From Pseudomonas nabeulensis (GTDB taxonomy: Bacteria > Pseudomonadota > Gammaproteobacteria > Pseudomonadales > Pseudomonadaceae): a stretch of 64,000 nt of DNA. The notes below the pieces were generated by a model. The model had not been told where the DNA came from. It saw nothing but the letters and a program-made list of their open reading frames with translations, and did not search any database. The translations under genes were made by a program, and so were the position numbers. Shown piece after piece: positions 1-10,111 of the stretch. Where the stretch lies: contig NZ_QUZT01000013.1 in the NCBI RefSeq assembly GCF_004682045.1, positions 48,030 to 112,029 on the forward strand, in the 5' to 3' direction. Each line of letters begins with the position of its first letter. The first letter of the stretch is position 1.

Positions 1-345
1 GCCGCACGCCGTGCACTGGTCGCGGGCAGCTATCCCGACCCGCAAGTGGCACGGGTGGTGGGTTTTGCGTCCTCGCAGCTGTTTGATCCACAGGACCCGT
101 TCAACCCGGTCAACCGCCGCATTGATATCGTGGTACTGACCAAAAAGGCCCAACGCGCGATTGAAGGTGATCATCCGCAACCGGAGCCGACCCCAGGAGC
201 GGGTGCGCCAGGCGAAGTGCCGGCTGATCCGAACGCCATTCCGCCGGGGCAGGAGCCATTGCCGGCCCATGAACTGCGGCAGAAGCTGAACCTGTTTGAT
301 GATGGTGGGGTGAAAGATCCTACGGCGCCCAAGACGGGCTCGTAA
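1..345 (+). CDS. motB: MotB flagellar stator protein, C-terminal part
   Basis: This is the 3' end of motB; the start lies before the window. MotB sits in the inner membrane with MotA and anchors the stator to peptidoglycan through an OmpA-like C-terminal domain. The visible 114 residues begin inside that domain. They include RVVGFASSQLF and NRRIDIVV, the typical end of an OmpA/MotB fold. A proline-rich tail of about 60 residues follows, ending KTGS. The next genes, rsgA and orn, are the usual Pseudomonas neighbours of motAB, which supports the call. An intrinsic terminator follows 14 bases after the stop. Confidence 0.9.
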   Translation, partial: AARRALVAGSYPDPQVARVVGFASSQLFDPQDPFNPVNRRIDIVVLTKKAQRAIEGDHPQPEPTPGAGAPGEVPADPNAIPPGQEPLPAHELRQKLNLFDDGGVKDPTAPKTGS

Positions 346-359
346 GCTCATACAACAAG

Positions 360-382
360 GCCGCGATGATCGCGGCTTTTTT
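360..382 (+). terminator. Rho-independent terminator after motB
   Basis: A perfect stem GCCGCGA/TCGCGGC with a TGA loop is followed by a run of six T. It lies 14 bases after the motB stop codon. Confidence 0.85.
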
Positions 383-402
383 GTGTATGTGCGTGAACTT
401 TC

Positions 403-497
403 TGTGGCGAGGGAGCTTGCTCCCGCTGGACTGCGAAGCAGTCCCCAGCTTTTTAGGGGCGCTGCGCACCCCAGCGGGAGCAAGCTCCCTCGCCACA
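403..497. repeat. REP-like inverted pair (GAGGGAGCTTGCTCCC family)
   Basis: The two ends are exact reverse complements over 27 bases, each containing GAGGGAGCTTGCTCCC. They flank a central segment with a second small palindrome (CTGCGAAGCAG). The element lies between the convergent ends of motB and rsgA. This is a different REP family from the GGGGGCTTGCCCCC elements that dominate the rest of the window. Confidence 0.8.
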
Positions 498-501
498 AGG
501 G

Positions 502-1533
502 TCAGTAAGTGCTTTCAGGAAGACTCGCAATAATCGACCGATAGCTGTTCATTCGCTGTTGCTGCACGCGCCCATCCTCAAGCGCCTTGAGCAACGCACA
601 TCCCGGTTCGCGGTCGTGTTTGCAGTCGCGGAAGCGGCAGGTGCCGATCAGGTCGTTGAACTCGATAAAGCCCGCCTCCACATCGCTGCGGCTGACGTGG
701 CCGAGGCCGAATTCACGAATACCGGGGGAGTCGATCAGTTCACCGCCGCCAGGGAAGTGGAACAACCGTGCGGTGGTGGTGGTGTGGGTGCCCTGGCCGG
801 ACAGTTCCGACAACGGGCCCACACGGGTCTCGACTTCCGGCAGCAGGCTGTTGACCAGCGAGGACTTGCCCACGCCGGACTGGCCGACAAACACACTGAT
901 GCGCCCGTCCAACTGCTGTTGCAGCTGTTCCATGCCATTGCCGTGGTGGGCCGACACTTCCAGCACCGGGTAACCCAAGGTGCGGTACACCGCCAGCAAC
1001 GCGTTGAGCGCCGGGGCGTTTTGCTCATCGATCAAGTCGAATTTGTTCAGCAGCAACAGCGGGCGAATGCCGGCGTGTTCGGCCGCCACCAGGTAGCGGT
1101 CGATCAGGTTGGCATGGGGTTCGGGCAGTGGCGCGAACACGATCACGATCATGTCGACGTTGGCCGCGACAGGCTTGAGCTGGCCGCGGCTGTCGGGGCG
1201 ACGCAGTTCCGTGGTGCGCGGCAACTGGGCGACGATCACGCCGATGCCCTGGTTACCCGCACGCCAGACCACTTTGTCGCCGGTGACCAGCGCGGGCAGG
1301 TTGGCGCGCAAATGGCAGCGGAACACTTGGCCAGCCAGTTCGCCTTCGAGCGCCTCGACTTCGACCTGTACGCCAAAGTGCGCGATCACCAGACCCGTTT
1401 GTTCGGGGCCCAGGTCGCCGCCCTCAAGCGCTTCCACGGCGGAGGATTCACGTTTGGCGGCGCGCGCTGCGCGTTCACCTTGAATCTTTTCGATGCGCCA
1501 GTTTTGGCGACGATTGAGCTGGCGTTTGGCCAT
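502..1533 (-). CDS. rsgA: Small ribosomal subunit biogenesis GTPase RsgA
   Basis: RsgA is a circularly permuted GTPase that binds the 30S subunit late in assembly and checks the decoding region. The 343-residue product has a basic N-terminus ([10 protein letters not shown]), an OB-fold, then the G motifs in permuted order: NKFD (G4), GQSGVGKS (G1) and DSPGI (G3). A C-terminal zinc motif follows ([14 protein letters not shown]). I start at MAKRQ rather than eight codons upstream, because this matches the family's usual N-terminus. It is divergent from orn, with about 110 bases between the two starts. Confidence 0.95.
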   Translation of the reverse strand: MAKRQLNRRQNWRIEKIQGERAARAAKRESSAVEALEGGDLGPEQTGLVIAHFGVQVEVEALEGELAGQVFRCHLRANLPALVTGDKVVWRAGNQGIGVIVAQLPRTTELRRPDSRGQLKPVAANVDMIVIVFAPLPEPHANLIDRYLVAAEHAGIRPLLLLNKFDLIDEQNAPALNALLAVYRTLGYPVLEVSAHHGNGMEQLQQQLDGRISVFVGQSGVGKSSLVNSLLPEVETRVGPLSELSGQGTHTTTTARLFHFPGGGELIDSPGIREFGLGHVSRSDVEAGFIEFNDLIGTCRFRDCKHDREPGCALLKALEDGRVQQQRMNSYRSIIASLPESTY

Positions 1534-1641
1534 TGGTGTTCCGTGTCGATAATGCAAAGGTTAGGTAAAACGGTCGCGAGTCTAGCACGGCGTCGCCTGC
1601 TAAACTGCGCGGCAAAGCCCAGGTGCCTAGAGAATCAAACC

Positions 1642-2184
1642 ATGCAAAACCCACAGAACCTGATTTGGATCGATCTGGAAATGACCGGTCTGAACCCTGA
1701 CACCGACGTCATCATCGAGATGGCCACCATTGTCACCGACAGCAACCTCAATACCTTGGCCGAAGGTCCGGTGATCGCCATCCACCACAGCGACGCCGTG
1801 CTCGCCACCATGGACGAGTGGAACACTCGCACCCACGGCAACTCCGGCCTGACCCAGCGCGTGCGTGACAGCCGTATCAGCATGGCCGAAGCGGAAGCCG
1901 AGACCATCGCCTTTTTGGAAAAGTGGGTGCCGAAGGGCAAGTCGCCGATCTGCGGTAACAGCATTTGCCAGGATCGCCGTTTTCTCTATACCCATATGAA
2001 AGGGCTGGAGAGCTACTTCCATTACCGCAATCTGGATGTGTCCACTTTGAAAGAGCTGGCCGCGCGTTGGGCGCCGGAAGTCAAAGATAGCTTCCATAAA
2101 GGCAGCACGCATTTGGCGTTGGATGATATTCGTGAGTCGATTGCCGAGTTGCAGCATTACCGGAAACATTTCATCAAGGCTTGA
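1642..2184 (+). CDS. orn: Oligoribonuclease
   Basis: Orn is the 3'-5' exoribonuclease that clears di- to oligonucleotides, including pGpG from cyclic-di-GMP breakdown in pseudomonads. The 180-residue product carries the DEDDh exonuclease signature: WIDLEMTGL near the N-terminus supplies the first D and E, and [11 protein letters not shown] near the C-terminus supplies the last D. The length is typical of the family. A longer open frame extends upstream, but it overlaps rsgA antisense and has no family support, so I start at MQNPQNL. A REP pair follows the gene. Confidence 0.96.
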   Translation: MQNPQNLIWIDLEMTGLNPDTDVIIEMATIVTDSNLNTLAEGPVIAIHHSDAVLATMDEWNTRTHGNSGLTQRVRDSRISMAEAEAETIAFLEKWVPKGKSPICGNSICQDRRFLYTHMKGLESYFHYRNLDVSTLKELAARWAPEVKDSFHKGSTHLALDDIRESIAELQHYRKHFIKA

Positions 2185-2208
2185 TTGAGTGGCGCCTGGT
2201 CTGACGCC

Positions 2209-2273
2209 ATCGGGGGCAAGCCCCCTCCCACATTTGGAATGCGGTCAAATGTGGGAGCTGGCTTGCCTGCGAT
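2209..2273. repeat. REP inverted pair (REPIN-like), one arm diverged
   Basis: The left arm is the canonical ATCGGGGGCAAGCCCCCTCCCAC. The right arm is a diverged form, GTGGGAGCTGGCTTGCCTGC. They are separated by about 20 bases in the gap between orn and the TRIC-family gene. Confidence 0.75.
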
Positions 2274-2361
2274 GAGGGCCGCACGGTCTTTCGCCAAGCG
2301 CCCCCTTTTGGTGCCCCCGCCAAATGATTAGACTGCCGGCCTAATCGCAAGGATCGCCCCC

Positions 2362-2976
2362 ATGCTGCTGATGCTCTATCTCATCGCCATCACCGCCGAA
2401 GCCATGACGGGCGCGCTGTCCGCCGGGCGGCGCGGCATGGACTGGTTTGGCGTCGTGCTGATCGCCTGTGTAACGGCGCTGGGCGGCGGTTCGGTACGCG
2501 ATGTGCTGCTGGGGCATTACCCGCTGACGTGGGTCAAGCACCCGGAATACCTGGTGCTGACCTCGGTCGCGGCGCTGATCACAATCTTTATCGCCCCGTT
2601 GATGCGCCGCCTGCGTTCGCTGTTCCTGGCGCTGGACGCGCTGGGCCTGGTGGCCTTCACCCTGATCGGCTGCATGACCGCGCTGGAAATGGGCCACGGC
2701 ATGTTGGTGGCCTCGGTCAGCGGCGTGATCACCGGCGTATTCGGCGGCATCCTGCGGGATATCTTCTGTAACGACATCCCACTGATCTTCCGCCGCGAGC
2801 TGTACGCCAGCGTGTCGTTCCTCGCCGCCTGGTTCTACATGTTGTGCCTTTATCTTGAGCTGCCCAGTGAGCAATCGATCCTGCTGACCTTGTTCAGCGG
2901 CTTTCTATTACGCCTGCTGGCGATCCGCTTTCGCTGGGAAATGCCCAAGTTCGTCTACAACGACGACGTGCATTAA
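2362..2976 (+). CDS. TRIC/UPF0126 family membrane protein
   Basis: The 204-residue product is almost entirely hydrophobic, with about seven predicted membrane segments. It has the duplicated glycine-rich motif of the UPF0126/TRIC cation-channel family: GGGSVRDVLLG near residue 45 and GGILRDIF near residue 130. Prokaryotic TRIC homologues form trimeric cation channels, but the physiological role of this YicG-like branch is not established. The stop overlaps the stop of the convergent gene queG by four bases. The family call is firm; the transport function is inferred. Confidence 0.85.
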   Translation: MLLMLYLIAITAEAMTGALSAGRRGMDWFGVVLIACVTALGGGSVRDVLLGHYPLTWVKHPEYLVLTSVAALITIFIAPLMRRLRSLFLALDALGLVAFTLIGCMTALEMGHGMLVASVSGVITGVFGGILRDIFCNDIPLIFRRELYASVSFLAAWFYMLCLYLELPSEQSILLTLFSGFLLRLLAIRFRWEMPKFVYNDDVH

Positions 2977-4037
2977 CGGGTGGCGTGCTGGTTCAGCGCC
3001 CATTCCACATGCTCGCGTACCAGCTCCGAAGGATAATCCCGGCGCGCTTTCAAGGCTTCCAGCACTGGAATGCTCGACGGTGCGTTGCCCAGGCCCACCG
3101 CCAGGTTGCGCAGCCAACGCTCATAACCGGCACGGCGCAGGGGCGAGCCCTCGGTGCTGCTGAGGAACTTGTCCTCGTCCCACATAAATAATTCGGCCAG
3201 CTCGGCGTTATCCAGGTTGTGCCGTGGCTTGAAATCGCTTTCGCCGGTCGAACGGGCGAAACGATTCCACGGGCACACGATCTGACAGTCATCGCAGCCG
3301 AACACGCGGTTGCCGATCAACGGGCGCAAGTCCTCGGGAATCGCGTTCTTGAGTTCGATGGTCAGGTAGGAAATACAGCGCCGCGCATCCAGCACATAAG
3401 GGCCGACAAAGGCATTGGTGGGGCAGATGTCCAGGCAGGCGGTACAGCGACCGCAGTGTTCGGTGCTGTGAGGGTCATCCACCGGTAGCGGCAGGTCGAC
3501 AAACAACTCGCTCAAGAAAAAGTAACTGCCGGCCTTGCGATTGAGTACCAGGGTGTTCTTGCCGATCCAGCCCAGGCCGGCCTTTTCGGCGATGGCTTTC
3601 TCCAGTACGGGCGCGCTGTCGACAAAGGCGCGGAAGCCAAACGGCCCGATCTGCGCCTGGATGCGGTCGGCCAGTTGCTGTACGCGTTTGCGGATGAGTT
3701 TGTGGTAGTCGCGGCCCAGCGCGTAGCGGGAGATATAGGCCTTCTCCGGTTTGGCCAACAATTGAGCCATTTGTGTGTCCCCCGGCAGGTAATCCATGCG
3801 CAGCGAGACCACGCGCAAGGTGCCGGGCACCAGTTCATCCGGGTGCGAGCGTTTGCTGCCGTGGGCGCCCATGTACTCCATCTCGCCGTGGTAACCCGCG
3901 TCGAGCCAGCGTTGCAGGTGCTGTTCATGCTCGCCCAGGTCCAGGCCGCTGATGCCGACTTGTTGGAAGCCCAGTTCGCGACCCCAGTCTTTGATCGATT
4001 GGGCGAGGGCGGGCAGATCGGAGGTGATGGCAGACAT
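2973..4037 (-). CDS. queG: Epoxyqueuosine reductase QueG
   Basis: QueG is the cobalamin- and iron-sulfur-dependent enzyme that reduces epoxyqueuosine to queuosine in the wobble position of GUN tRNAs. The 354-residue product has the expected length and two [4Fe-4S] motifs, CGRCTACLDICP near residue 190 and CDDCQIVCPW near residue 240. The longer open frame upstream runs antisense through the next gene, so I start at MSAITSDLP. The gene is divergent from nnrD with only 63 bases between the starts, so the two promoters must overlap. Confidence 0.94.
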   Translation of the reverse strand: MSAITSDLPALAQSIKDWGRELGFQQVGISGLDLGEHEQHLQRWLDAGYHGEMEYMGAHGSKRSHPDELVPGTLRVVSLRMDYLPGDTQMAQLLAKPEKAYISRYALGRDYHKLIRKRVQQLADRIQAQIGPFGFRAFVDSAPVLEKAIAEKAGLGWIGKNTLVLNRKAGSYFFLSELFVDLPLPVDDPHSTEHCGRCTACLDICPTNAFVGPYVLDARRCISYLTIELKNAIPEDLRPLIGNRVFGCDDCQIVCPWNRFARSTGESDFKPRHNLDNAELAELFMWDEDKFLSSTEGSPLRRAGYERWLRNLAVGLGNAPSSIPVLEALKARRDYPSELVREHVEWALNQHATR

Positions 4038-4100
4038 GAGACAAGGGAAACCGCAGGTTAGATGCGTATAATTCTGCCAGACATCGGAGCTTGAAGACGC

Positions 4101-4961
4101 ATGCCGCAGACAAAACACGAAATAACCGACGTTCAGCCGCTGGTGCATGGCGATTTGCCGCAACTGGCTGCCCGTTCCCCGGACGCCCACAAAGGCCAGT
4201 TTGGCCACCTGCTGGTCATTGGCGGTGATCGCGGCTTTGGCGGCGCCGCGCTGCTGAGCGCCGAAAGCGCCTTGCGCAGTGGCGCCGGCATGGTTTCCCT
4301 GGCGACGCGCCTGGAGCATGTCCCCGCTGCGTTGGCGCGCTTGCCGGAGGTCATGACGCTGGGCGTGAGTTCTGCCAACCAATTGATGGCGTTGCTGGAA
4401 AAGATCTCGGTGATCGTCATCGGTCCGGGTCTGGGGGAAGCCTCCTGGGGTAAAAGCCTGTTGTCCGTTGCCGCCAACGCGAAACTGCCGCAAGTGTGGG
4501 ACGCTGACGCGCTGAATCAATTGTCCAAAGGCGGTATCAGCCTGCCTGCCAACTCGGTGATCACCCCTCATCCTGGCGAAGCCGCCCGTTTACTGGGCCT
4601 CTCGACAGCCGAGGTTCAGGCCGATCGCCTTAATGTGGCGCGCGCGTTGAGCCAGAAATTCAATGCAGTGGCTATTCTCAAGGGTGCTGGCAGTTTGATC
4701 GCCAGCCCGGACGGACGTGTTTCGCGATGCGACCAGGGCCATCCGGCGATGGCAACGGCAGGTTTGGGCGATGTCCTCGCCGGCTTGGTGGGCGCGTTGC
4801 TGGCCCAGGGCATGTCGGCCTATGAGGCCAGTTGCCTGGCCGTGTGGTTGCACGCCACGGCGGGGGATCGCCAGGGCAGCTTTGGTCGCGGGCTGGCGGC
4901 CAGTGACCTGATACCCGCCATTCGTCAATTATTAGAGGAACAGTCGCCGTGCCTGAAGTAA
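4101..4961 (+). CDS. nnrD: ADP-dependent NAD(P)H-hydrate dehydratase, stand-alone
   Basis: This enzyme repairs hydrated NAD(P)H by ADP-dependent dehydration. The 286-residue product matches only the C-terminal ribokinase-like domain of the bifunctional YjeF/Nnr protein: GHLLVIGGDRGFGGAAL near residue 35, VIGPGLG near residue 110, and the catalytic GLGDVLAGLVG near residue 230. The N-terminal epimerase domain, about 200 residues in fused proteins, is absent. No second copy is visible nearby. The 3' end overlaps tsaE by 13 bases, so the two are probably translated together. Confidence 0.88.
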   Translation: MPQTKHEITDVQPLVHGDLPQLAARSPDAHKGQFGHLLVIGGDRGFGGAALLSAESALRSGAGMVSLATRLEHVPAALARLPEVMTLGVSSANQLMALLEKISVIVIGPGLGEASWGKSLLSVAANAKLPQVWDADALNQLSKGGISLPANSVITPHPGEAARLLGLSTAEVQADRLNVARALSQKFNAVAILKGAGSLIASPDGRVSRCDQGHPAMATAGLGDVLAGLVGALLAQGMSAYEASCLAVWLHATAGDRQGSFGRGLAASDLIPAIRQLLEEQSPCLK

Positions 4962-5419
4962 TCCTGTTGTTGGCCGATGAAGAAGCCATGGTTGCATTCG
5001 GGCACCGCATCGCCCAGGTCACGGCCGGGGCGGGGCTGATCTTTTTAGAAGGTGACCTGGGGGCGGGCAAGACCACCTTGTCGCGGGGGATTATTCGCGG
5101 CCTCGGTCATACCGGGGCGGTAAAAAGCCCGACGTTCACTCTGGTAGAGCCCTACGAGATCGGCGGCGTTCGCGCCTTTCACTTTGACCTCTATCGTCTG
5201 GTGGACCCTGAGGAACTCGAGTACATGGGCATCCGGGATTACTTCGAAGACGATGCGTTGTGCCTGATCGAGTGGCCAGATAAAGGCACGGGCTTTTTGC
5301 CAAAGCCGGACCTGACCATTACCATTACGCCGCATGACCCTGGACGTCAGCTGAAGTTGTTGCCCCAGAGCGCGCGCGGCCAGTCGTGGTGCGCCGCTTT
5401 GGCATTGGAATTCAAATAA
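4949..5419 (+). CDS. tsaE: tRNA threonylcarbamoyladenosine biosynthesis ATPase TsaE
   Basis: TsaE is the ATPase partner of TsaB and TsaD in making t6A37 on ANN-decoding tRNAs. The 156-residue product has the Walker A motif GDLGAGKTT near residue 35 and the family motifs SPTFTLV and HFDLYRL, with a Walker B-like LCLIEWPDKG. It starts with GTG, inside the end of nnrD. The next gene, amiB, begins 15 bases after the stop, so the genes probably form one transcription unit. Confidence 0.94.
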   Translation: MPEVILLLADEEAMVAFGHRIAQVTAGAGLIFLEGDLGAGKTTLSRGIIRGLGHTGAVKSPTFTLVEPYEIGGVRAFHFDLYRLVDPEELEYMGIRDYFEDDALCLIEWPDKGTGFLPKPDLTITITPHDPGRQLKLLPQSARGQSWCAALALEFK

Positions 5420-5434
5420 TTGGTGGGGTTAGGT

Positions 5435-6856
5435 ATGCGCTTTCGCGCGTTGGTTGCTGTCGTAGGGGTGTTGCTTGCGGCAATGACTGTCAATGCACTG
5501 GCTGCTTCGCAAGTGAACAGTGTTCGCCTGTGGCGTGCGCCGGATAACACGCGACTGGTGTTCGACCTGTCTGGCCCGGTCCAGCACAGCGTCTTTACCC
5601 TGACGGCGCCTGACCGTCTGGTCATCGACATTAATGGTGCGACCCTGGCCGCGCCGTTGAAAGTGTCCACTGCCAACACCCCGATTACGGCCATGCGCTC
5701 GGCCCAACGTACGCCGACCGACCTGCGCGTTGTGATCGACCTTAAAAAGGTCGTGACCCCAAAAAGCTTCTCCCTGGCGCCCAACGCCCAGTACGGCAAC
5801 CGACTGGTGGTCGACCTGTTCGACAACCCCGCCGATGCCAACCCGCCGCCGGTGCCAACGCCGAGCGTCGCGACGGTGCCTGCGGTGCCGGTCAACCCGT
5901 CGCAGCCGCAGGTCAAGCTGCCACCGCCGCCACCGGCCCCGGCGGGCAAACGCGACATTATCGTGGTGATCGACGCCGGTCACGGCGGCGAAGACCCGGG
6001 CGCCTCCGGCTCCCGTGGCCAGCACGAAAAAGATGTGGTGCTGGCGATTGCCCGCGAGCTGCAACGCCAGGTCAACGCGATGAAAGGCTACCGCGCCGAG
6101 CTGACGCGAACCGGCGACTACTTCATCCCGTTGCGTGGGCGTACCGAAATTGCCCGCAAGAAGGGCGCGGACCTGTTCGTATCGATCCACGCCGACGCCG
6201 CACCGTCCACCGCCGCATTCGGCGCCTCGGTGTTTGCCCTGTCGGATCGCGGCGCCACGTCCGAGACCGCTCGCTGGCTGGCCGACAGCGAAAACCGTTC
6301 CGACTTGATCGGCGGTGCCGGCAACGTGTCCTTGGATGACAAGGACAAGATGCTCGCAGGCGTACTGCTTGACCTGTCGATGACCGCTTCGCTGACCTCC
6401 AGCCTCAACGTCGGGCAGAAGGTCTTGAGCAATATCGGTCGCGTGACCTCGCTGCACAAACAGCGCGTGGAACAAGCCGGGTTCATGGTGTTGAAGTCGC
6501 CGGACATCCCATCGATCCTGGTGGAAACCGGGTTTATTTCCAACGCCAATGAAGCGTCCAAGCTTGCGAGCGCCAGCCATCAGCAGGCGTTGGCACGTTC
6601 CATCAGCGCTGGTGTGCGTCAGTTCTTCCAGCAGAACCCGCCGCCGGGCACCTACATCGCCTGGCTGCGTGACTCCGGCAAGATCGCCCAGGGCCCGCGT
6701 GACCATCGCGTACAGCCCGGCGATACGCTGGCCATGCTGGCCGTGCGTTTCCAGGTCTCGGCAGCGACCTTGCGCAACGCCAACAACCTGAAAACCGATG
6801 AATTGAAAGTCGGCCAAGTGTTGACCATCCCCGGCACTGAACTGGCGGCACAGTAA
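5435..6856 (+). CDS. amiB: N-acetylmuramoyl-L-alanine amidase with AMIN and LysM domains
   Basis: This secreted zinc amidase cleaves the amide bond between MurNAc and the stem peptide during cell separation. The 473-residue product has a signal peptide (about residues 1-24), an AMIN domain (about 30-130), a proline-rich linker, an Amidase_3 domain and a C-terminal LysM domain ([16 protein letters not shown]). Zinc-ligand motifs are IDAGHGG, QHEKDV and SIHADA, and the catalytic glutamate is in [10 protein letters not shown] start at MRFRALVAV, where a signal peptide begins and GGGGTTAGG provides a ribosome site. It overlaps mutL by one base. Confidence 0.93.
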   Translation: MRFRALVAVVGVLLAAMTVNALAASQVNSVRLWRAPDNTRLVFDLSGPVQHSVFTLTAPDRLVIDINGATLAAPLKVSTANTPITAMRSAQRTPTDLRVVIDLKKVVTPKSFSLAPNAQYGNRLVVDLFDNPADANPPPVPTPSVATVPAVPVNPSQPQVKLPPPPPAPAGKRDIIVVIDAGHGGEDPGASGSRGQHEKDVVLAIARELQRQVNAMKGYRAELTRTGDYFIPLRGRTEIARKKGADLFVSIHADAAPSTAAFGASVFALSDRGATSETARWLADSENRSDLIGGAGNVSLDDKDKMLAGVLLDLSMTASLTSSLNVGQKVLSNIGRVTSLHKQRVEQAGFMVLKSPDIPSILVETGFISNANEASKLASASHQQALARSISAGVRQFFQQNPPPGTYIAWLRDSGKIAQGPRDHRVQPGDTLAMLAVRFQVSAATLRNANNLKTDELKVGQVLTIPGTELAAQ

Positions 6857-8772
6857 TGAGCGAATCGAATCTGAACAACGGCTCGCGCATCGAACTGCTC
6901 AGCCCGCGCCTTGCCAACCAGATTGCCGCGGGTGAGGTGGTTGAGCGCCCCGCATCGGTGATCAAGGAGTTGCTGGAAAACAGCATCGACTCCGGTGCCA
7001 AGCGCATCGATGTGGATGTCGAGCAGGGCGGCGTCAAGCTGCTGCGGGTGCGTGATGACGGCAGCGGTATCTCCTCCGATGACCTGCCGCTGGCCCTGGC
7101 CCGTCACGCCACCAGCAAGATTCGCGACCTGGAAGACCTTGAACGGGTGATGAGCCTGGGCTTTCGCGGTGAGGCGCTGGCCTCCATCAGCTCCGTGGCC
7201 CGCCTGACCCTGACCTCTCGTACGCGCAGTGCCGAACAGGCCTGGCAGGTGGAAACCGAAGGCCGCGACATGGCACCTCGGGTCCAGCCGGCGGCCCATC
7301 CGGTGGGTACTTCGGTGGAAGTGCGCGACCTGTTCTTCAACACCCCGGCGCGGCGCAAATTTCTCAAGGCCGAAAAAACCGAATTCGATCACCTGCAAGA
7401 AGTCATCAAGCGTCTGGCGTTGGCGCGTTTTGACGTGGCGTTTCACCTGCGTCACAACGGCAAGACCATCCTTAGTTTGCACGAAGCCCATGACGATGCC
7501 GCGCGTGCGCGCCGGGTGTCGGCGATTTGCGGCGGCGGCTTCCTGGAACAGGCGCTGCCGATTGAAATCGAGCGCAATGGCCTGCGTTTGTGGGGCTGGG
7601 TCGGTTTGCCGACCTTCTCCCGCAGCCAGGCGGACTTGCAGTACTTCTTTGTGAACGGCCGTGCCGTGCGCGACAAGCTGGTGGCCCACGCGGTGCGCCA
7701 GGCCTATCGAGACGTGCTGTTCAACGGTCGCCACCCGACTTTTGTGCTGTTTTTTGAGGTCGACCCGTCGGTGGTGGACGTCAACGTGCACCCGACCAAG
7801 CACGAAGTGCGCTTCCGTGACGGACGCATGGTGCATGACTTCCTCTACGGCACCCTGCACCGCGCCTTGGGTGATGTGCGCCCCGACGATCAGCTGTCTG
7901 CGCCGATTGTGACGGCGGTCGTGCGGCCCAGTGGTCCGGAGGCTGGCGAGTTCGGCCCTCAGGGTGAAATGAGCCTGGCCGGCAACCTGCTGCAATCGCC
8001 GCCGCCACAGCCCGCGTACACGGCGCCGGGCTCCGGCTCGGGCGCGGGTTATCAATACCAATACACGCCGCGCCCGCAATCGGCGGTGCCGGTGGCCGAG
8101 GCCCAGGCGGCGTATCGCGAGTTTTTCGCGCCGCTGCCGGGCGCCGAGCCGAATGCCGCTGTCGCCTTGCCGGAGGGTGGTGGGGATATTCCGCCGCTGG
8201 GTTACGCACTGGCGCAGCTCAAGGGCATCTACATCCTCGCGGAAAACGCCCACGGCCTGGTGCTGGTGGACATGCATGCCGCCCACGAGCGGATCATGTA
8301 CGAGCGCCTCAAGATCGCCATGGCCAGCGAAGGCCTCAGCGGCCAGCCGCTGCTGGTGCCGGAGTCCCTGGCGGTGAGCCAGCGCGAAGCCGATTGCGCC
8401 GAAGAACACGCCGGCGTATTCCAGAGCCTTGGCTTCGAGCTGCAACGCCTGGGCCCGGAAACCCTGGCCATCCGCCAGATTCCTGCGTTGCTCAAGCAGG
8501 CTGAGGCCAACCGCTTGGTCGCCGACGTACTGGCCGACCTCATGGAATACGGCACCAGTGACCGCGTCCAGGCCCATATCAACGAACTGCTCGGCACCAT
8601 GGCCTGCCACGGTGCGATCCGCGCCAACCGCCGCCTGGCCCTGCCGGAAATGAACGGCTTGCTACGCGACATGGAAAACACCGAGCGCAGCGGCCAATGC
8701 AACCATGGCCGACCGACCTGGACCCAGATGGGCCTGGACGATCTGGACAAACTGTTCTTGCGCGGTCGCTGA
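6856..8772 (+). CDS. mutL: DNA mismatch repair protein MutL
   Basis: MutL couples MutS mismatch recognition to strand incision. The 638-residue product has the GHKL ATPase motifs at the N-terminus: [18 protein letters not shown], then VRDDGSGI and [12 protein letters not shown] variable proline/glycine-rich linker covers about residues 355-440, and a C-terminal dimerisation domain follows. The C-terminal domain contains [12 protein letters not shown] near residue 472. This fits the metal-binding endonuclease motif DQHA-X2-E-X4-E with Q replaced by M, as expected for an organism without MutH. The start overlaps the amiB stop and the stop overlaps the miaA start by one base each. Confidence 0.96.
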   Translation: MSESNLNNGSRIELLSPRLANQIAAGEVVERPASVIKELLENSIDSGAKRIDVDVEQGGVKLLRVRDDGSGISSDDLPLALARHATSKIRDLEDLERVMSLGFRGEALASISSVARLTLTSRTRSAEQAWQVETEGRDMAPRVQPAAHPVGTSVEVRDLFFNTPARRKFLKAEKTEFDHLQEVIKRLALARFDVAFHLRHNGKTILSLHEAHDDAARARRVSAICGGGFLEQALPIEIERNGLRLWGWVGLPTFSRSQADLQYFFVNGRAVRDKLVAHAVRQAYRDVLFNGRHPTFVLFFEVDPSVVDVNVHPTKHEVRFRDGRMVHDFLYGTLHRALGDVRPDDQLSAPIVTAVVRPSGPEAGEFGPQGEMSLAGNLLQSPPPQPAYTAPGSGSGAGYQYQYTPRPQSAVPVAEAQAAYREFFAPLPGAEPNAAVALPEGGGDIPPLGYALAQLKGIYILAENAHGLVLVDMHAAHERIMYERLKIAMASEGLSGQPLLVPESLAVSQREADCAEEHAGVFQSLGFELQRLGPETLAIRQIPALLKQAEANRLVADVLADLMEYGTSDRVQAHINELLGTMACHGAIRANRRLALPEMNGLLRDMENTERSGQCNHGRPTWTQMGLDDLDKLFLRGR

Positions 8773-9743
8773 TGAGTGCCTTGCCCCCCGCCATCTTCCT
8801 GATGGGCCCCACGGCCGCCGGCAAGACCGACCTGGCCATCGAGCTGACCAAGGTGCTGCCGTGCGAGCTGATCAGTGTCGACTCTGCCCTGGTTTACCGG
8901 GACATGAACATCGGCACCGCCAAGCCCTCGAAGGAGCTGCTGGCCCAGTATCCGCACCGTTTGATCGATATCATCGATCCGTCGCAAAGCTATTCGGCGG
9001 CGGATTTCCGCACCGATGCCCTGGCCGCCATGGCCGAGATCACCGCGCGCGGCAATATTCCGTTGCTGGTGGGCGGCACGATGCTCTATTACAAGGCTTT
9101 GCAGGAAGGTCTCGCCGATATGCCGCCGGCTGACGCGCAGGTGCGCGCCGAGCTTGAGGAAGAGGCTGCACGCCTTGGTTGGCAAGCCTTGCACGACCAG
9201 TTGGCAGCCGTGGACCCGGTGTCTGCCGCGCGAATTCACCCCAATGATCCCCAACGCCTCACTCGGGCGTTGGAAGTCTGGCGTGTGAGCGGCCAGACCA
9301 TGACTGAACATCGGCTGAAACAAACTGCGCAAAGTGCCGACGCAGGCGCATCTGGACAGTCACAATTGCCCTATACTGTGGCGAATCTGGCCATTGCCCC
9401 GGCAAATCGCCAGGTGCTGCATGACCGAATTGCACAAAGATTCACAATTATGTTGGAACAGGGGTTTGTGGACGAGGTCGTAGCACTGCGTTCAAGAGGC
9501 GACCTGCACTCAGGGTTGCCTTCGATACGTGCTGTAGGTTACCGCCAAGTCTGGGATCACCTGGATGGCAAACTGACGTCAGCCGAGATGCAGGAGCGCG
9601 GCATCATCGCCACGCGCCAATTGGCGAAGCGCCAGTTCACCTGGTTGCGCAGCTGGAGCGATTTGCACTGGTTGGACAGCCTGGACAGCGACAATCTGTC
9701 ACGCGCCTTGAAATACTTGGGATCGGTCTCCATATTGAGCTGA
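8772..9743 (+). CDS. miaA: tRNA dimethylallyltransferase MiaA
   Basis: MiaA adds the isopentenyl group to A37 of UNN-decoding tRNAs. The 323-residue product has the P-loop [11 protein letters not shown] at the N-terminus, then [16 protein letters not shown] and [12 protein letters not shown], all typical of the family. The start codon overlaps the mutL stop (TGATG). The longer upstream frame lies inside mutL and was discarded. The hfq gene follows about 95 bases later, as in many gammaproteobacteria. Confidence 0.96.
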   Translation: MSALPPAIFLMGPTAAGKTDLAIELTKVLPCELISVDSALVYRDMNIGTAKPSKELLAQYPHRLIDIIDPSQSYSAADFRTDALAAMAEITARGNIPLLVGGTMLYYKALQEGLADMPPADAQVRAELEEEAARLGWQALHDQLAAVDPVSAARIHPNDPQRLTRALEVWRVSGQTMTEHRLKQTAQSADAGASGQSQLPYTVANLAIAPANRQVLHDRIAQRFTIMLEQGFVDEVVALRSRGDLHSGLPSIRAVGYRQVWDHLDGKLTSAEMQERGIIATRQLAKRQFTWLRSWSDLHWLDSLDSDNLSRALKYLGSVSILS

Positions 9744-9838
9744 GTCCTTGCAATTGCCGTCTATCCTTGGGGGTGTGACGGCCATAAGCTATCTATTTTT
9801 CCGATTTTTTATTATTGATCCTTAAAGGAGTGCGACAC

Positions 9839-10099
9839 ATGTCAAAAGGGCATTCGCTACAAGACCCTTACTTGAATACTTTACGTAAAGAGAAAGTGGG
9901 GGTTTCCATCTACCTGGTCAACGGTATCAAGCTGCAAGGCACGATCGAGTCGTTCGACCAGTTCGTGATCCTGCTGAAAAACACCGTCAGCCAGATGGTT
10001 TACAAGCACGCTATCTCGACAGTGGTTCCAGTGCGTCCTATCCGCCTGCCAAGCGCAGCCGGTGATGAAGCAGCTGACGCTGAGCCAGGTAACGCCTGA
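9839..10099 (+). CDS. hfq: RNA chaperone Hfq
   Basis: Hfq is the hexameric Sm-like protein that pairs small RNAs with target mRNAs and, in pseudomonads, works with Crc in translational repression. The 86-residue product has the Sm1 motif ([20 protein letters not shown]) and the Sm2 motif ([11 protein letters not shown]) with the conserved KHA. A short acidic C-terminal tail is typical of Pseudomonas Hfq. I start at MSKGHSLQD, which has the strong ribosome site AAGGAG; the nine-codon longer frame begins with TTG and lacks support. Confidence 0.97.
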   Translation: MSKGHSLQDPYLNTLRKEKVGVSIYLVNGIKLQGTIESFDQFVILLKNTVSQMVYKHAISTVVPVRPIRLPSAAGDEAADAEPGNA

Positions 10100-10111
10100 T
10101 AGGAGTCTCCT

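Noticed and set aside
559..2184. A 541-codon frame running through rsgA antisense into orn.
   Set aside because: Only the last 180 codons match oligoribonuclease. The upstream part is antisense to rsgA and lacks a start signal.
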